From positions 1 to 20,832 of the forward strand of contig JBDUED010000023.1 in the NCBI GenBank assembly GCA_040002595.1: a DNA stretch of 20,832 nt, read 5' to 3'. The first letter of the stretch is position 1, and every line of letters starts with the position of its first letter. The notes beneath the pieces are model-generated. The model was not told the origin of the DNA, did no database searches, and saw nothing but the letters and a program-made list of their open reading frames with translations. Shown piece by piece: positions 1 to 8,336 of this stretch. A program made the translations under genes and the position numbers. Origin of the DNA: Dokdonella_A sp040002595. GTDB lineage: Bacteria; Pseudomonadota; Gammaproteobacteria; Xanthomonadales; Rhodanobacteraceae.

Positions 1-928
1 TGCGGCGAATAGCCATTCCGGCGGTGCGGTCGAGGAATTGTTGTTCGGTCCAGGCAAACAAATCGGCGAGATTGGCGCGCTCCAGCCCGTGCCGCGGGGC
101 GAAGTCCGCTTCTGGCGTGCTCTGGGCGAACTTGTTCCACGGACACACCAATTGGCAATCATCGCATCCAAAAACACGGTTGCCGATCAATGGTCGCAAC
201 TCCTCGGGGATCGCACCGCGAAGCTCGATCGTCAGATACGAGATGCAGCGGCGCGCATCGAGCTTGTACGGTGCGACGATCGCGCCGGTCGGACAGACAT
301 CGATGCAGCGCTTGCAGGTGCCGCAGTGTGCAGTGGCCGGCGTGTCGAGCGGCAACGGTAGATCGGTATAGATCTCGCCGAGGAAAAACCACGAACCCGC
401 GTCGCGACTCAGCAACAATGTGTGTTTGCCGATCCAGCCCAATCCTGAATTGCGGGCGAGTGCTTTTTCCAGCACGGGTGCAGAATCGGTGAATACGCGA
501 TGGCTGAAAGGTCCGATCATCGAAGCGATGCGGTCGGTCAGTATTTGCAATCGCGCGCGCAGAACCTTGTGGTAGTCGCGGCCCAGCGCATAGCGAGATA
601 TGTATGCGCGCTCGCCGTCGCCAAGCACATCCCAGGCTTGACTGATATCGGCAGGTGCGTAATCCATTCGGGCAGAAACTACACGCAATGTGCCTGGCTG
701 CAGATCGGCCGGTCTGCTGCGACGCGTGCCGTGACGCGCCATGTAATCCATTTCGCCGTGAAATCCGGCGTCCAGCCAGTTGAGAAGATGTGTTTCATCT
801 TCGCTCAGATCGACACCGCTGACGCCGACATGCTGGAACCCGAGCTCGGCACCCCAGCGCCGGATATCGGTGATCAGGGCGGCGCCGTCGAACGGATGCG
901 CATCGGCACGGGCGGTTGGAGCGATCAT
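1..928 (-). CDS. queG: Epoxyqueuosine reductase QueG (3' end cut by window edge)
   Basis: QueG reduces epoxyqueuosine to queuosine in the wobble position of GUN-decoding tRNAs, the last step of queuosine synthesis; it is a cytosolic cobalamin and 4Fe-4S enzyme. The minus strand from 928 translates to about 309 residues without a stop and runs off the window start. Visible motifs are RRWGAELGFQHVGVS near the N-terminus, HGEMDYMARHG, SRYALGRDYHK, FTDSAPVLEKALA, GLGWIGKHTL, then the ferredoxin-like cluster HCGTCKRCIDVCPTGAI and the second cluster GCDDCQLVCPWN. All match the E. coli protein as I remember it. ATG at 928 is chosen because the conserved N-terminus begins about 17 residues later; the frame stays open upstream but has no better start. 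It diverges from nnr across an 84-base gap. Only the C-terminal HEAT-like part is missing. Confidence 0.95.
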   Translation of the reverse strand, partial: MIAPTARADAHPFDGAALITDIRRWGAELGFQHVGVSGVDLSEDETHLLNWLDAGFHGEMDYMARHGTRRSRPADLQPGTLRVVSARMDYAPADISQAWDVLGDGERAYISRYALGRDYHKVLRARLQILTDRIASMIGPFSHRVFTDSAPVLEKALARNSGLGWIGKHTLLLSRDAGSWFFLGEIYTDLPLPLDTPATAHCGTCKRCIDVCPTGAIVAPYKLDARRCISYLTIELRGAIPEELRPLIGNRVFGCDDCQLVCPWNKFAQSTPEADFAPRHGLERANLADLFAWTEQQFLDRTAGMAIRR

Positions 929-1000
929 GCGAACAAAGGAGAAGGCAAGACGCGCAGCATAGCGCGAGCGGCAGGCACCAATCGCGGCCTGTGGCGCCTC

Positions 1001-1006
1001 TATAAT
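1001..1006 (+). promoter_or_regulatory. Consensus -10 box (TATAAT) for nnr
   Basis: TATAAT at 1001-1006 matches the sigma-70 -10 consensus exactly, in the 84-base gap between divergent queG and nnr. No good -35 is present 16-18 bases upstream. Transcription starting about seven bases downstream would begin at or next to the ATG at 1013, so the message could be leaderless. This is inferred from sequence only. Confidence 0.5.
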
Positions 1007-1012
1007 TGGAGC

Positions 1013-2503
1013 ATGGTTGCGAAAAACTGCATGTCCTCGCTTTATACGACAGACCAGGTGCGACGCATCGATCACTCTGCGATGGAGCATCTGGGCATCG
1101 CAGGCTACGAATTGATGCAGCGCGCCGCGGCGGCGGCATTTGCAACGTTACGTCGGCGCTGGCCCGAGGCCCGGCATATCGCGTTGCTGGCTGGCAGTGG
1201 CAACAATGGCGGCGACGCGTTCCTCCTCGGCGTTCTTGCGTTGCGGGCGGGTCTGACGGTGGATGCTATCGTGCTGGCGCACGATTCGAGCGGCGATGCC
1301 CTGCGCGCGCGACTCGCCTTCGTAGCGGCGAGCGGCCGCGTCGTCGACGCCGGTGGAATCACCGCCATTGGAGATGCGGCTGTTGTTGTCGATGGCTTGT
1401 TCGGCACAGGTTTGAGCCGCCCGGTGCAGGGAGCGGCCGCGGCCTTGATCGAGAGGGTCAATGCATCCGGCCGCCCGGTGCTCGCACTCGACGTTCCCTC
1501 GGGACTCAATGCCGATACGGGCGCGCTGTTCGATGTGGCCATCCACGCCGATGCGACGATCAGTTTCGTTGCATGGAAACGCGGGTTGTTCACGGCCGAT
1601 GGACTCGACTGTTGCGGCACGCGCGAGCTGGCGACACTGGACCTTGGCGATGCGCCGGATGCGGCCGTCGAAGCCGACGCGCATTTACTCGACGCCTCCC
1701 TCGCCAGCCTGCTCGGTCCACGCCGCAACAATGCTAACAAATCTACCTTTGGACATGTACTGGCGATCGGCGGCGACACCGGTACAGCCGGCGCGATCCA
1801 TCTGACAAGTGAGGCGGCTTTGCGCTGCGGAGCAGGCCTGGTCAGCATTGCGACACGCCAGCAGAACATCAGTGCATTGAACGCAGCGCGCGCGGAGTTG
1901 ATGGCGCATGCTGTCGACTGCGCGAATCAGCTCACGCCGTTGATTGGGCGGGCCAGTGTCATGGCGGTCGGTCCTGGGATGGGACAGGGCGCATGGGGCC
2001 GAAGCCTTTTCGATTGCGTGCTCGCGTGCGGGAAACCTTTGGTTATCGATGCCGATGCGTTGAACCTGCTCGCGCGCAATCCGCACGCATTGCCACCTGC
2101 GGTGGTCATTACGCCGCATCCGGGCGAAGCGGCGCGCCTGCTCGGTTGCGATGTCGCGACGATCCAGCGTGATCGTTTTGCTGCCGCGCGCGAACTCGCC
2201 TCACGCTACGCCGCGGTAACGGTGCTCAAGGGAGCGGGCAGCCTCATTGCCGCGCCCGATGGCCGTGTTGCCGTATGTCCCTGGGGCAATTCCGGCATGG
2301 CGTCGGGCGGAATGGGTGATGTGCTCACCGGCGTCATCGCCGCGCTACTCGCACAGGGCCTGTCGACCTGGGATGCGGCCCGCCTTGGTGTCGCGCTGCA
2401 TGCTCGTGCTGGCGACATCGCAGCCGGCGATTCGCCGCGCGGTCTGCTGGCGAGCGATTTGTTCGTGCCATTGCGCCATCTCGTGAATGGATTCACCCGA
2501 TGA
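1013..2503 (+). CDS. nnr: Bifunctional NAD(P)HX epimerase / ADP-dependent NAD(P)HX dehydratase
   Basis: This enzyme repairs NAD(P)H damaged by hydration: the N-terminal YjeF_N domain epimerises R- and S-NAD(P)HX, and the C-terminal ribokinase-like domain dehydrates S-NAD(P)HX using ADP. The product is 496 residues, close to E. coli YjeF. The epimerase part shows GSGNNGGDAF at residues 61-70, GLFGTGLSRPV and ALDVPSGLNADTG. The dehydratase part shows FGHVLAIGGDTGTAGA, VIDADALNLL, VITPHPGEAARLLG, VLKGAG and SGGMGDVLTG with the catalytic-type Asp at residue 436. The frame is open back to 500, but that part is antisense to queG and not conserved. ATG 1013 is followed in frame by ATG 1031, an alternative start giving 490 residues. 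Neither has a well-placed Shine-Dalgarno site. The stop overlaps the tsaE start as ATGA. Confidence 0.93.
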   Translation: MVAKNCMSSLYTTDQVRRIDHSAMEHLGIAGYELMQRAAAAAFATLRRRWPEARHIALLAGSGNNGGDAFLLGVLALRAGLTVDAIVLAHDSSGDALRARLAFVAASGRVVDAGGITAIGDAAVVVDGLFGTGLSRPVQGAAAALIERVNASGRPVLALDVPSGLNADTGALFDVAIHADATISFVAWKRGLFTADGLDCCGTRELATLDLGDAPDAAVEADAHLLDASLASLLGPRRNNANKSTFGHVLAIGGDTGTAGAIHLTSEAALRCGAGLVSIATRQQNISALNAARAELMAHAVDCANQLTPLIGRASVMAVGPGMGQGAWGRSLFDCVLACGKPLVIDADALNLLARNPHALPPAVVITPHPGEAARLLGCDVATIQRDRFAAARELASRYAAVTVLKGAGSLIAAPDGRVAVCPWGNSGMASGGMGDVLTGVIAALLAQGLSTWDAARLGVALHARAGDIAAGDSPRGLLASDLFVPLRHLVNGFTR

Positions 2504-2994
2504 AGGAGGCGTGGAACGTTGCCGGCGTGGACGAGGCGCAGCTCGTTGCGCTGGCTGCGCAGTTGGCGCCCGGGTCACGTCTGGAGGGCGGCGTTATCCA
2601 TCTCGCGGGTGAGCTTGGCGCGGGCAAGACGACGTTTGCACGCGCCTTGCTCTTGGCGCTGGGGGTTGGTGTGCGTGTCAAGAGCCCGACCTACAGCTTG
2701 ATCGAGTCGTACGACGTCCTCGATCTCGATATCCACCATCTTGATCTGTATCGGATTGCCGACGCCGGTGAACTGGAATGGCTGGGCCTGCCTGACCTGT
2801 GGCGCGTGCGCAGCTTGATTCTGATCGAATGGCCCGAACGCGGTGGCAACCTGCTGCCGCCACCGGACCTGGCAATTGAACTGGCGCATCGCGGAGTCGG
2901 ACGTGACCTGTCCGTGCGGGCTTTCGGCGAGCGGGGACGAAAATGGCTTCAGGATTGGCTAGCCACCTCCGGACACTCAACGCTAGCGTTATGA
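2500..2994 (+). CDS. tsaE: tRNA t6A synthesis ATPase TsaE
   Basis: TsaE is the P-loop ATPase that works with TsaB and TsaD to make threonylcarbamoyl-adenosine at position 37 of ANN-decoding tRNAs. The 164-residue product is typical in length. It shows the Walker A motif GELGAGKTT at residues 37-45, VKSPTYSLIESY, HLDLYRIADAGELEWLGL and LILIEWPERGG, in the family order. The ATG at 2500 shares four bases with the nnr stop (ATGA), which suggests translational coupling. The nnr-tsaE-amiC-mutL order is widespread in gammaproteobacteria, so this is probably one transcription unit, although 110 bases separate tsaE from amiC. Confidence 0.95.
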   Translation: MKEAWNVAGVDEAQLVALAAQLAPGSRLEGGVIHLAGELGAGKTTFARALLLALGVGVRVKSPTYSLIESYDVLDLDIHHLDLYRIADAGELEWLGLPDLWRVRSLILIEWPERGGNLLPPPDLAIELAHRGVGRDLSVRAFGERGRKWLQDWLATSGHSTLAL

Positions 2995-3104
2995 ATCGGC
3001 GTGTTGGACGTTTTTTCTATGGTTCTATTCACGAAGTCTCTGCAGCTAGCGGATTTGCAAGGAAAAGCTTGCTTTTTCACGGCGTTTTCTTTTAGATACG
3101 CGTC

Positions 3105-4433
3105 ATGTGGGGATTCCGTCGCCATGGCTCGCTGATTGCCGCTGCCGCAATGTTGCTGGCGCTGGGCACGTCGGCGCGCGCAGCTCAGATCAAGAACCTG
3201 CGCATCTGGGCTTCACCTGAATACACCCGGGCCGTGTTCGATGTATCCGGCCCGGTCGACTACAAGCTGTTTGAATTGAGCAAGCCCAACCGAATCGTCC
3301 TTGACGTGCACGGCAGTGCGCTCGCTGCGGATTTTGGGGCGCCGGCGGCCAAGGGATTGTTGAAAGGCCTGCGTGCGGGCAAACAGGGCAAGGACGACGC
3401 GCGCATCGTGTTTGACCTTGCAGAAGGCGTCCATCCGAAGAGTTTTCTTCTCGCACCGGCCGACAAGTTCGGCTACAGGCTCGTGCTCGACTTCTATCCG
3501 CCCAGTGCTGCGCCGGCACCCGTCAAGAGCGTTGCCAAAATAGCTGCCGGCAAGGGCCGCAACGTTATTATTGCGATCGATGCCGGACACGGCGGCGACG
3601 ATCCCGGTGCGACCGGCGCCAGTGGCGCGCACGAAAAGGACATCACGCTTGCGGTAGCGCGTGAACTCAAGGTGCTGATCGATCGCACGGCCGGCATGAC
3701 CGCCGTGTTGACGCGCGATGGCGACTATTTCATCCCGCTCGAAAAGCGCTATCGCAAGGCGCGCCAGGCGAAGGCGGATCTGTTTGTGTCGATCCACGCC
3801 GATGCGTTCACAAGTAGCGATGCGCGTGGCTCGTCGGTGTGGGTATTGTCGCCACGCGGGGCCACCAATGAAGCTTCGCGCTGGCTCGCCGACAGCGAGA
3901 ATCGCGCGGATCTGGTCGGCGGGATTTCGCTTGATGACAAGGACGATACGTTGGCCAAGGTGCTGCTCGACCTTTCGCAGGGCGCGACGATGGGCGCCAG
4001 CAATTCGGTCGCCCAGCAGGTGCTTGGCGCGCTGCGCAAGATCGGTCCGACCCATCGGAACTATGTCGAGCGAGCGAATTTTGTCGTGTTGCGTTCACCG
4101 GATGTGCCGTCGATCCTGGTCGAAACGGCGTTCATCACCAATCCTGCCGAGGAAGCGCGTCTGAAGAGCCCTCAGCATCGCGAGAAACTCGCCAGCGCGA
4201 TTCTCGACGGCGTCAGCGAATATTTCCGTGCCTCGCCGCCACCGGGTAGCCTGATTGCAGCGGGCGGCGCGCGCCAGCGCAACAAGGCGTCGCGCTATGT
4301 CGTTGGACGCGGCGACACGCTGAGTGCGATTGCGGAGAGCCACGGTCTGACGATCGCGCAACTGCGTGCCGCCAACGAGCTCGCAGGCGAGGGCGTGAGC
4401 ATGGGCGAAGTGCTGCAGATACCTTCGGGCTGA
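3105..4433 (+). CDS. amiC: N-acetylmuramoyl-L-alanine amidase with AMIN and LysM domains (AmiC/AmiB type)
   Basis: This is a periplasmic zinc amidase that cuts the amide bond between MurNAc and the stem peptide and helps split septal peptidoglycan. The 442-residue protein has a signal peptide (residues 1-26, hydrophobic core then SARA/A). An AMIN domain follows (about 28-125, beginning IKNLRIWASPEYTRAVFDVS), then an Amidase_3 domain. Zinc ligands appear as His162 in DAGHGG, Glu177 in HEKDI and His231 in SIHADAF; the catalytic Glu340 is in VETAFITNP. A single C-terminal LysM domain (about 397-442, YVVGRGDTLSAIAESHGL) should bind glycan. C-terminal LysM is usual for AmiB-like and many pseudomonad or xanthomonad AmiC proteins, so the symbol is approximate. 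ATG 3105 lacks a clear Shine-Dalgarno site; no other in-frame start keeps the whole signal peptide. Confidence 0.93.
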   Translation: MWGFRRHGSLIAAAAMLLALGTSARAAQIKNLRIWASPEYTRAVFDVSGPVDYKLFELSKPNRIVLDVHGSALAADFGAPAAKGLLKGLRAGKQGKDDARIVFDLAEGVHPKSFLLAPADKFGYRLVLDFYPPSAAPAPVKSVAKIAAGKGRNVIIAIDAGHGGDDPGATGASGAHEKDITLAVARELKVLIDRTAGMTAVLTRDGDYFIPLEKRYRKARQAKADLFVSIHADAFTSSDARGSSVWVLSPRGATNEASRWLADSENRADLVGGISLDDKDDTLAKVLLDLSQGATMGASNSVAQQVLGALRKIGPTHRNYVERANFVVLRSPDVPSILVETAFITNPAEEARLKSPQHREKLASAILDGVSEYFRASPPPGSLIAAGGARQRNKASRYVVGRGDTLSAIAESHGLTIAQLRAANELAGEGVSMGEVLQIPSG

Positions 4434-4519
4434 GCTTGTTTTCACTGGTGTGACCCGTCCGACAGCTCGGTCGTCCTTCACCGTTCCGCTATGATGCGAA
4501 CCCGCTTCGCGGTTCCGTC

Positions 4520-6352
4520 ATGTCGCGCATCCGTTCGCTGCCTCCTGAGCTTGTCAACCAGATCGCTGCCGGCGAGGTCATCGAGCGACCATCTTCGGTG
4601 GTCAAGGAATTGGTCGAGAACAGCCTCGATGCGGGTGCGACTCGGATCGAAATCGAGATCGAACAGGGCGGCGCTGGCCTGATCGGAATTCGCGACGATG
4701 GCAACGGCATCGACGCGGAGGATCTGCTGCTGGCGATGTCCGCACACGCGACCAGCAAGATCGCGACGTTCGAGGACCTTGAGCGGGTGGGTACGCTTGG
4801 TTTCCGCGGCGAGGCGCTGCCCTCGATCGCATCCGTCGCGCGCTTTGCGATGACTTCGCGCCGCGCGGGCAGCGACGTGGCGTGGCGAATCGAGGTTGAC
4901 GGGGGCACGCGGCGTGCGGCGAGCCCGGCGCAGCACCCGGTCGGCACCCACGTCCAGGTGCGCGACTTGTTCTACAACTTGCCGGCACGACGCAAGTTCC
5001 TGCGCGCCGAGCGTACCGAGTTCGGGCATATCGACGAACTGGTCAAATCCATTGCGCTGGCCCGTGCGGGTGTGGAATTTCGCCTCAGCCACAATGGCAA
5101 GGTCGTGCGCCTGCTCAAACCGGCGCGAGACGAGGGCGATCACGCGCGACGAGCAGCCGATGTGCTTGGCGAACAATTCATCGGCAACAGTCTGCGCGTC
5201 GAACACAGTGCCGCGGGTTTGCATCTCCACGGCTGGGTGGGTTTGCCGACGGCGTCGCGCACGCAGGCCGACCAGCAATATTTCCACGTCAATGGGCGCC
5301 TGGTGCGCGATCGTCTGGTGGCGCACGCGGTGCGTCAAGCGTACGCCGACGTGCTGTATCACGGACGGCATTCCGCCTTCGTGCTGTTCCTCGAACTTGA
5401 TCCGGTGCTGGTCGATGTCAACGTGCATCCGGCCAAGCACGAGGTTCGTTTTCGCGAAGGGCGCCTGGTCCACGATTTCCTCTATCGCACGCTCGATGAC
5501 GCGTTGTCCGGAGCACGTGCGGGCGGACCCATTGCCGCGACAAGTGCCGTCTCTGCAGCGTCCACATTTTCCAATGGACAGCCCGCGTCGTCTGCGGCAT
5601 ATACGTATGCCGCACACCGTCAGGGAGGTCTCGGATTGGGCTTGCGCGAACCTCTGGCGGACTATGCGGCGCTGCTCGGCAATAACTCCTCTTCGAATGG
5701 ATTTTCTGCCGGCCTCGATCGCGTTGCGGGAGCGGGAAGTGAGGCGTCCAACGGCGAGCCGGGCGATATTCCACCGCTCGGGTTCGCCCTTGCGCAATTG
5801 CATGGCATCTATGTGCTCGCGCAAAACGCACACGGTCTGATCCTCGTCGACATGCATGCGGCGCACGAGCGCATCACCTACGAAAGACTGAAAACGTCGC
5901 AGGAGGGCGAAGGCATTCGTTCGCAGATGCTGCTCGTTCCCATGACGCTGGCGATCAGCGAACGCGAGGCGGCAGTCGTCGAGGAACAGGGCGAACGTTT
6001 TGCCGCGCTTGGTTTCGATATCGCGCGCAGCGGACTGCAAAGTATCGCGGTGCGGCGCATTCCGGTCTTGCTCGACGGCGCCGATGTGGCGCAACTCGTG
6101 CGCGATGTGATTGCAGATCTGAGCGTGCACGGACACACCCGCCGCGTCGAGGAAAGCACCAACGAACTGCTCGGCACGATGGCGTGCCATGGTTCGGTGC
6201 GGGCGAATCGGCGCCTGAGCGTCCCCGAGATGAACGCGTTGTTGCGCGAAATGGAGTCGACGATGCGTTCGGGACAATGCAATCATGGGCGGCCCACCTG
6301 GGTGCAATTGGCGATTCCGGAAATTGATCGTCTGTTCCTTCGCGGGCGCTGA
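4520..6352 (+). CDS. mutL: DNA mismatch repair protein MutL, endonuclease-type
   Basis: MutL links mismatch recognition by MutS to strand removal. The 610-residue product has the GHKL ATPase N-terminus: LVNQIAAGEVIERP, ELVENSLDAGA (residues 30-40), DDGNGID (59-65) and VGTLGFRGEALPSI. These are followed by FYNLPARRKFL and DVNVHPAKHEVRF. A Ser/Ala/Gly-rich linker covers about residues 330-420. The C-terminal dimerisation domain carries DMHAAHERITYE at 444-455, fitting the metal-binding endonuclease motif D-[MQ]-H-A-x2-E-x4-E. It also carries ACHGSVR near 555 and CNHGRP at 587-592, the other conserved parts of the nuclease site. E. coli MutL lacks these, so this protein probably nicks DNA itself. 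The gene follows amiC after 86 bases. ATG 4520 starts the conserved protein exactly; no strong ribosome site is visible. Confidence 0.96.
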   Translation: MSRIRSLPPELVNQIAAGEVIERPSSVVKELVENSLDAGATRIEIEIEQGGAGLIGIRDDGNGIDAEDLLLAMSAHATSKIATFEDLERVGTLGFRGEALPSIASVARFAMTSRRAGSDVAWRIEVDGGTRRAASPAQHPVGTHVQVRDLFYNLPARRKFLRAERTEFGHIDELVKSIALARAGVEFRLSHNGKVVRLLKPARDEGDHARRAADVLGEQFIGNSLRVEHSAAGLHLHGWVGLPTASRTQADQQYFHVNGRLVRDRLVAHAVRQAYADVLYHGRHSAFVLFLELDPVLVDVNVHPAKHEVRFREGRLVHDFLYRTLDDALSGARAGGPIAATSAVSAASTFSNGQPASSAAYTYAAHRQGGLGLGLREPLADYAALLGNNSSSNGFSAGLDRVAGAGSEASNGEPGDIPPLGFALAQLHGIYVLAQNAHGLILVDMHAAHERITYERLKTSQEGEGIRSQMLLVPMTLAISEREAAVVEEQGERFAALGFDIARSGLQSIAVRRIPVLLDGADVAQLVRDVIADLSVHGHTRRVEESTNELLGTMACHGSVRANRRLSVPEMNALLREMESTMRSGQCNHGRPTWVQLAIPEIDRLFLRGR

Positions 6353-6403
6353 AATCATGCAATCCACATTGGTCACTGCCGGAAAACTCAACAGGAACCT
6401 TCC

Positions 6404-7309
6404 ATGCTGAAAGCCCTCATCCTTGTCGCGGCCAGCGTCGCCGGAGTCCAGCTCATGTCCGCCCACGTCGACAACACGTCGTCCACCGATTACACCCGGC
6501 AAATCGAAACCTGGCGTGCGCAGCGGGTTGAAAGATTGCAGGCGCCGACCGGCTGGCTGGCCCTGATCGGACTGCATTGGCTCAAGGATGGCAACAACAC
6601 CGTCGGCAGCGCGAAGGACAACGATGTTGTGCTGGCCAAGGGCCCGCCGCATCTGGGCGCGATCGTGCTCAAGGACGGCAAGGCAACCATAACTCTCGAC
6701 GTGAAATCGGGTGCCACGATCGACGCTAAACCGGCACAGTCGGGCGAGTTGCTTGACGATACGCACGACAAGCCGACTACGATCGCGTTCGGCAGCGTGA
6801 GTTTTTACCTGATCGACCGCAGCGGCAAGAAAGGTCTGCGCGTAAAGGACACTGCGGCCGAAACGCGTACGAATTTCGTCGGCATCGATTCTTTTCCGAT
6901 CGATCCGTCCTGGCGCATCGAGGCGAAGTGGGAGGCGTTCAAACCGGCGCACTCATTGGAAATTCCGACCGTGCTCGGCACCGTCGACAAGATGCCGGTG
7001 CCGGGCAAGGCGACCTTTACCCGAGGCGGAAAGACCTACACGCTGCTGCCTGTCATCGAAGACCCAAAGGCGGACGAGGTATGGTTCATCTTCGCCGATC
7101 GCACCAGCGGCAAGGAAACGTATGGCGCCGCACGTTTCCTTTACGCACCAATGCCCAAGGACGGCAAGGTCGTGATCGATTTCAACAAGGCCTACAACCC
7201 GCCGTGCGCGTTCACCCCCTATGCGACGTGTCCGCTCGCACCGCCGGAAAACCGCCTTGATCTTGCCGTCACGGCCGGAGAGAAGAAATATCGCGGCAGC
7301 CATCACTGA
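6404..7309 (+). CDS. DUF1684 family protein, probably exported
   Basis: The function is unknown. The 301-residue product has the DUF1684 signature: an N-terminal WRAQRVERL, GWLALIGLHWLKDG, then a split-barrel-like middle and the hallmark C-terminal stretch DFNKAYNPPCAFTPYATCPL, followed by a PPENRL region and AGEKKY. The two cysteines of that hallmark are kept. The first 20 residues (MLKALILVAASVAGVQLMSA) are hydrophobic with one Lys, so a signal peptide or N-terminal anchor is likely; there is no clear lipobox. An AGGAA-like site (AGGAA at 6392-6396) sits seven bases before ATG 6404. It follows mutL after 51 bases and may be read from the same transcript. No link to mismatch repair is implied. 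Confidence 0.85.
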   Translation: MLKALILVAASVAGVQLMSAHVDNTSSTDYTRQIETWRAQRVERLQAPTGWLALIGLHWLKDGNNTVGSAKDNDVVLAKGPPHLGAIVLKDGKATITLDVKSGATIDAKPAQSGELLDDTHDKPTTIAFGSVSFYLIDRSGKKGLRVKDTAAETRTNFVGIDSFPIDPSWRIEAKWEAFKPAHSLEIPTVLGTVDKMPVPGKATFTRGGKTYTLLPVIEDPKADEVWFIFADRTSGKETYGAARFLYAPMPKDGKVVIDFNKAYNPPCAFTPYATCPLAPPENRLDLAVTAGEKKYRGSHH

Positions 7310-7422
7310 ACGAAAAGTCGAGGGAATCGTGCAAATCGCGATATGGCTGGGGGCCAGGCGCGGCCCGGATACCCCTGTGGCCGCGAACTTTCCTCGCTTT
7401 TCGTGTTCCCAGACCGATCGTT

Positions 7423-7450
7423 TTGGCTCAGGCGTCGGCTCGGTTACACT
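7423..7450 (+). promoter_or_regulatory. Candidate sigma-70 promoter for the FKBP-like gene
   Basis: TTGGCT (7423-7428) and TACACT (7445-7450) are separated by 16 bases; each matches four of six consensus positions. It lies in the 214-base gap between the DUF1684 gene and the FKBP-like gene, about 75 bases before the start codon. This is a weak prediction in GC-rich DNA. Confidence 0.4.
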
Positions 7451-7470
7451 ACCCGGCTTTGGCACACTCC

Positions 7471-7488
7471 GGGCCCTTGATCGGGCCC
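7471..7488 (+). other. GC-rich stem-loop in the leader of the FKBP-like gene
   Basis: GGGCCC at 7471-7476 and again at 7483-7488 form a perfect six-pair stem with the loop TTGATC. It falls downstream of the candidate promoter and 35 bases before ATG 7524, so it would sit in the mRNA leader. No T-run follows, so it is not a terminator. Confidence 0.45.
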
Positions 7489-7523
7489 AACGCCAGATTC
7501 GCAATTCACTCTGGAGACACAGC

Positions 7524-8174
7524 ATGAAGTTTGGTTGGTCACTCGCCGTTGCGGCGCTGTTGGTAACGGGTTCTGCGCTGGCGCAGGACACGACGTCGGA
7601 AAAAGGCAAGGTCTCGTATGCGATTGGCTATCAGATCGGTTCCGGTCTTGCCGATCGCAAGATGGATGTCGATATCGCGACGGTGACGCGCGCCCTGCAG
7701 GATGCCTTTGCCAAGAAGGCCCCGGCCGTGCCGGAAGCGGCAATGAAAGATGCGCTCGGCAAGCTCGACGCGAAAATGAAGGCCGAGTCGGAAAAGGCGC
7801 TCAGCCAGAACAAGGGCGAAGCCGATCAGTTCATGGCGGCGAACCGTGCGAAGAAAGGCATAGTGGTGCTGCCAAATGGCGTGCAGTACCGTGTAATCGA
7901 AGAGGGCACCGGCAAGGCGATCGTGCCAACCAGCGAAGTCACGTTCCACGTTCGGGTCTCGCTGACCACCGGCCGCGAAATTCGCAGCTCGTTTGTGGGT
8001 GATCCGATCAAGGCCAAGGTGTCCGACATGCCAGCCATCTTCGGCACCAAGTTGTTGCCGGAAGTCATTCAGAAGATGAAGAGTGGCGATCACTGGACCA
8101 TCTATCTGCCCCCGGAGGCGGCCTCGGGCAACCAGGTCTTCATCTGGGAAGTCAAGATTATCGACGTAAAATAA
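7524..8174 (+). CDS. Exported FKBP-like protein (FkpA/Mip architecture) with altered active site
   Basis: FkpA/Mip proteins are periplasmic dimers with an N-terminal helical chaperone domain and a C-terminal FKBP prolyl isomerase domain. This 216-residue product has a signal peptide (MKFGWSLAVAALLVTGSALA, then Q) and an FKBP_N-type region (KVSYAIGYQIGSGL, then helices rich in Lys/Glu/Ala). Next is the linker GIVVLPNGVQYRVIEEGTGK and a shortened FKBP-like domain ending FIWEVKIIDVK. The usual pocket residues are changed: the HY/NY tyrosine is Val (TFHVRV), the FD pair is IR (REIRSS), the VIPGW segment is not recognisable, and the 80s loop with its Tyr is cut to PPEAASGN. Isomerase activity is therefore doubtful; a chaperone role is more likely. 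GGAGA at 7513-7517 supports ATG 7524. Confidence 0.85.
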   Translation: MKFGWSLAVAALLVTGSALAQDTTSEKGKVSYAIGYQIGSGLADRKMDVDIATVTRALQDAFAKKAPAVPEAAMKDALGKLDAKMKAESEKALSQNKGEADQFMAANRAKKGIVVLPNGVQYRVIEEGTGKAIVPTSEVTFHVRVSLTTGREIRSSFVGDPIKAKVSDMPAIFGTKLLPEVIQKMKSGDHWTIYLPPEAASGNQVFIWEVKIIDVK

Positions 8175-8307
8175 GATCAGGATGACATTGTTGGGTGCGG
8201 GCCATGGATGACCGATAACAGCAACCCCGTTTCATGGAAACCTCGTCTCGTGCAACACATGGCGGGGTGACGCGGAGTCCAGCTTCTCCAACGCGATAGT
8301 GAAACCC

Positions 8308-8336
8308 GCAAACGCCGCGCCCGACGCGGCGTTTGC
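8308..8336 (+). terminator. Strong stem-loop after the FKBP-like gene, probable terminator
   Basis: GCAAACGCCGCG (8308-8319) pairs perfectly with CGCGGCGTTTGC (8325-8336) around the loop CCCGA: twelve base pairs. Only a weak T-rich tail (ATTTG) follows, so the termination strength is uncertain. It lies 133 bases after the FKBP-like stop and 16 bases before the DUF1289 start. Confidence 0.55.

Noticed and set aside
500..1012. Upstream extension of the nnr frame
   Set aside because: This part is antisense to queG, which has strong motifs, and it adds no conserved residues to Nnr.
2956..2990. Two perfect palindromes, TGGCTAGCCA and AACGCTAGCGTT, at the end of tsaE
   Set aside because: They are short, within coding sequence, not followed by a T-run, and no matching site nearby suggests a binding array.
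3069..3098. TTGCTT and TAGATA upstream of amiC as a promoter
   Set aside because: Each matches only about half of the consensus with an 18-base spacer; chance is likely.
4478..6952. Long minus-strand open frame of 824 codons opposite mutL and the DUF1684 gene
   Set aside because: It is antisense to two clearly conserved genes, is rich in Arg/His/Gln as expected from a GC-rich shadow frame, and shows no domain.
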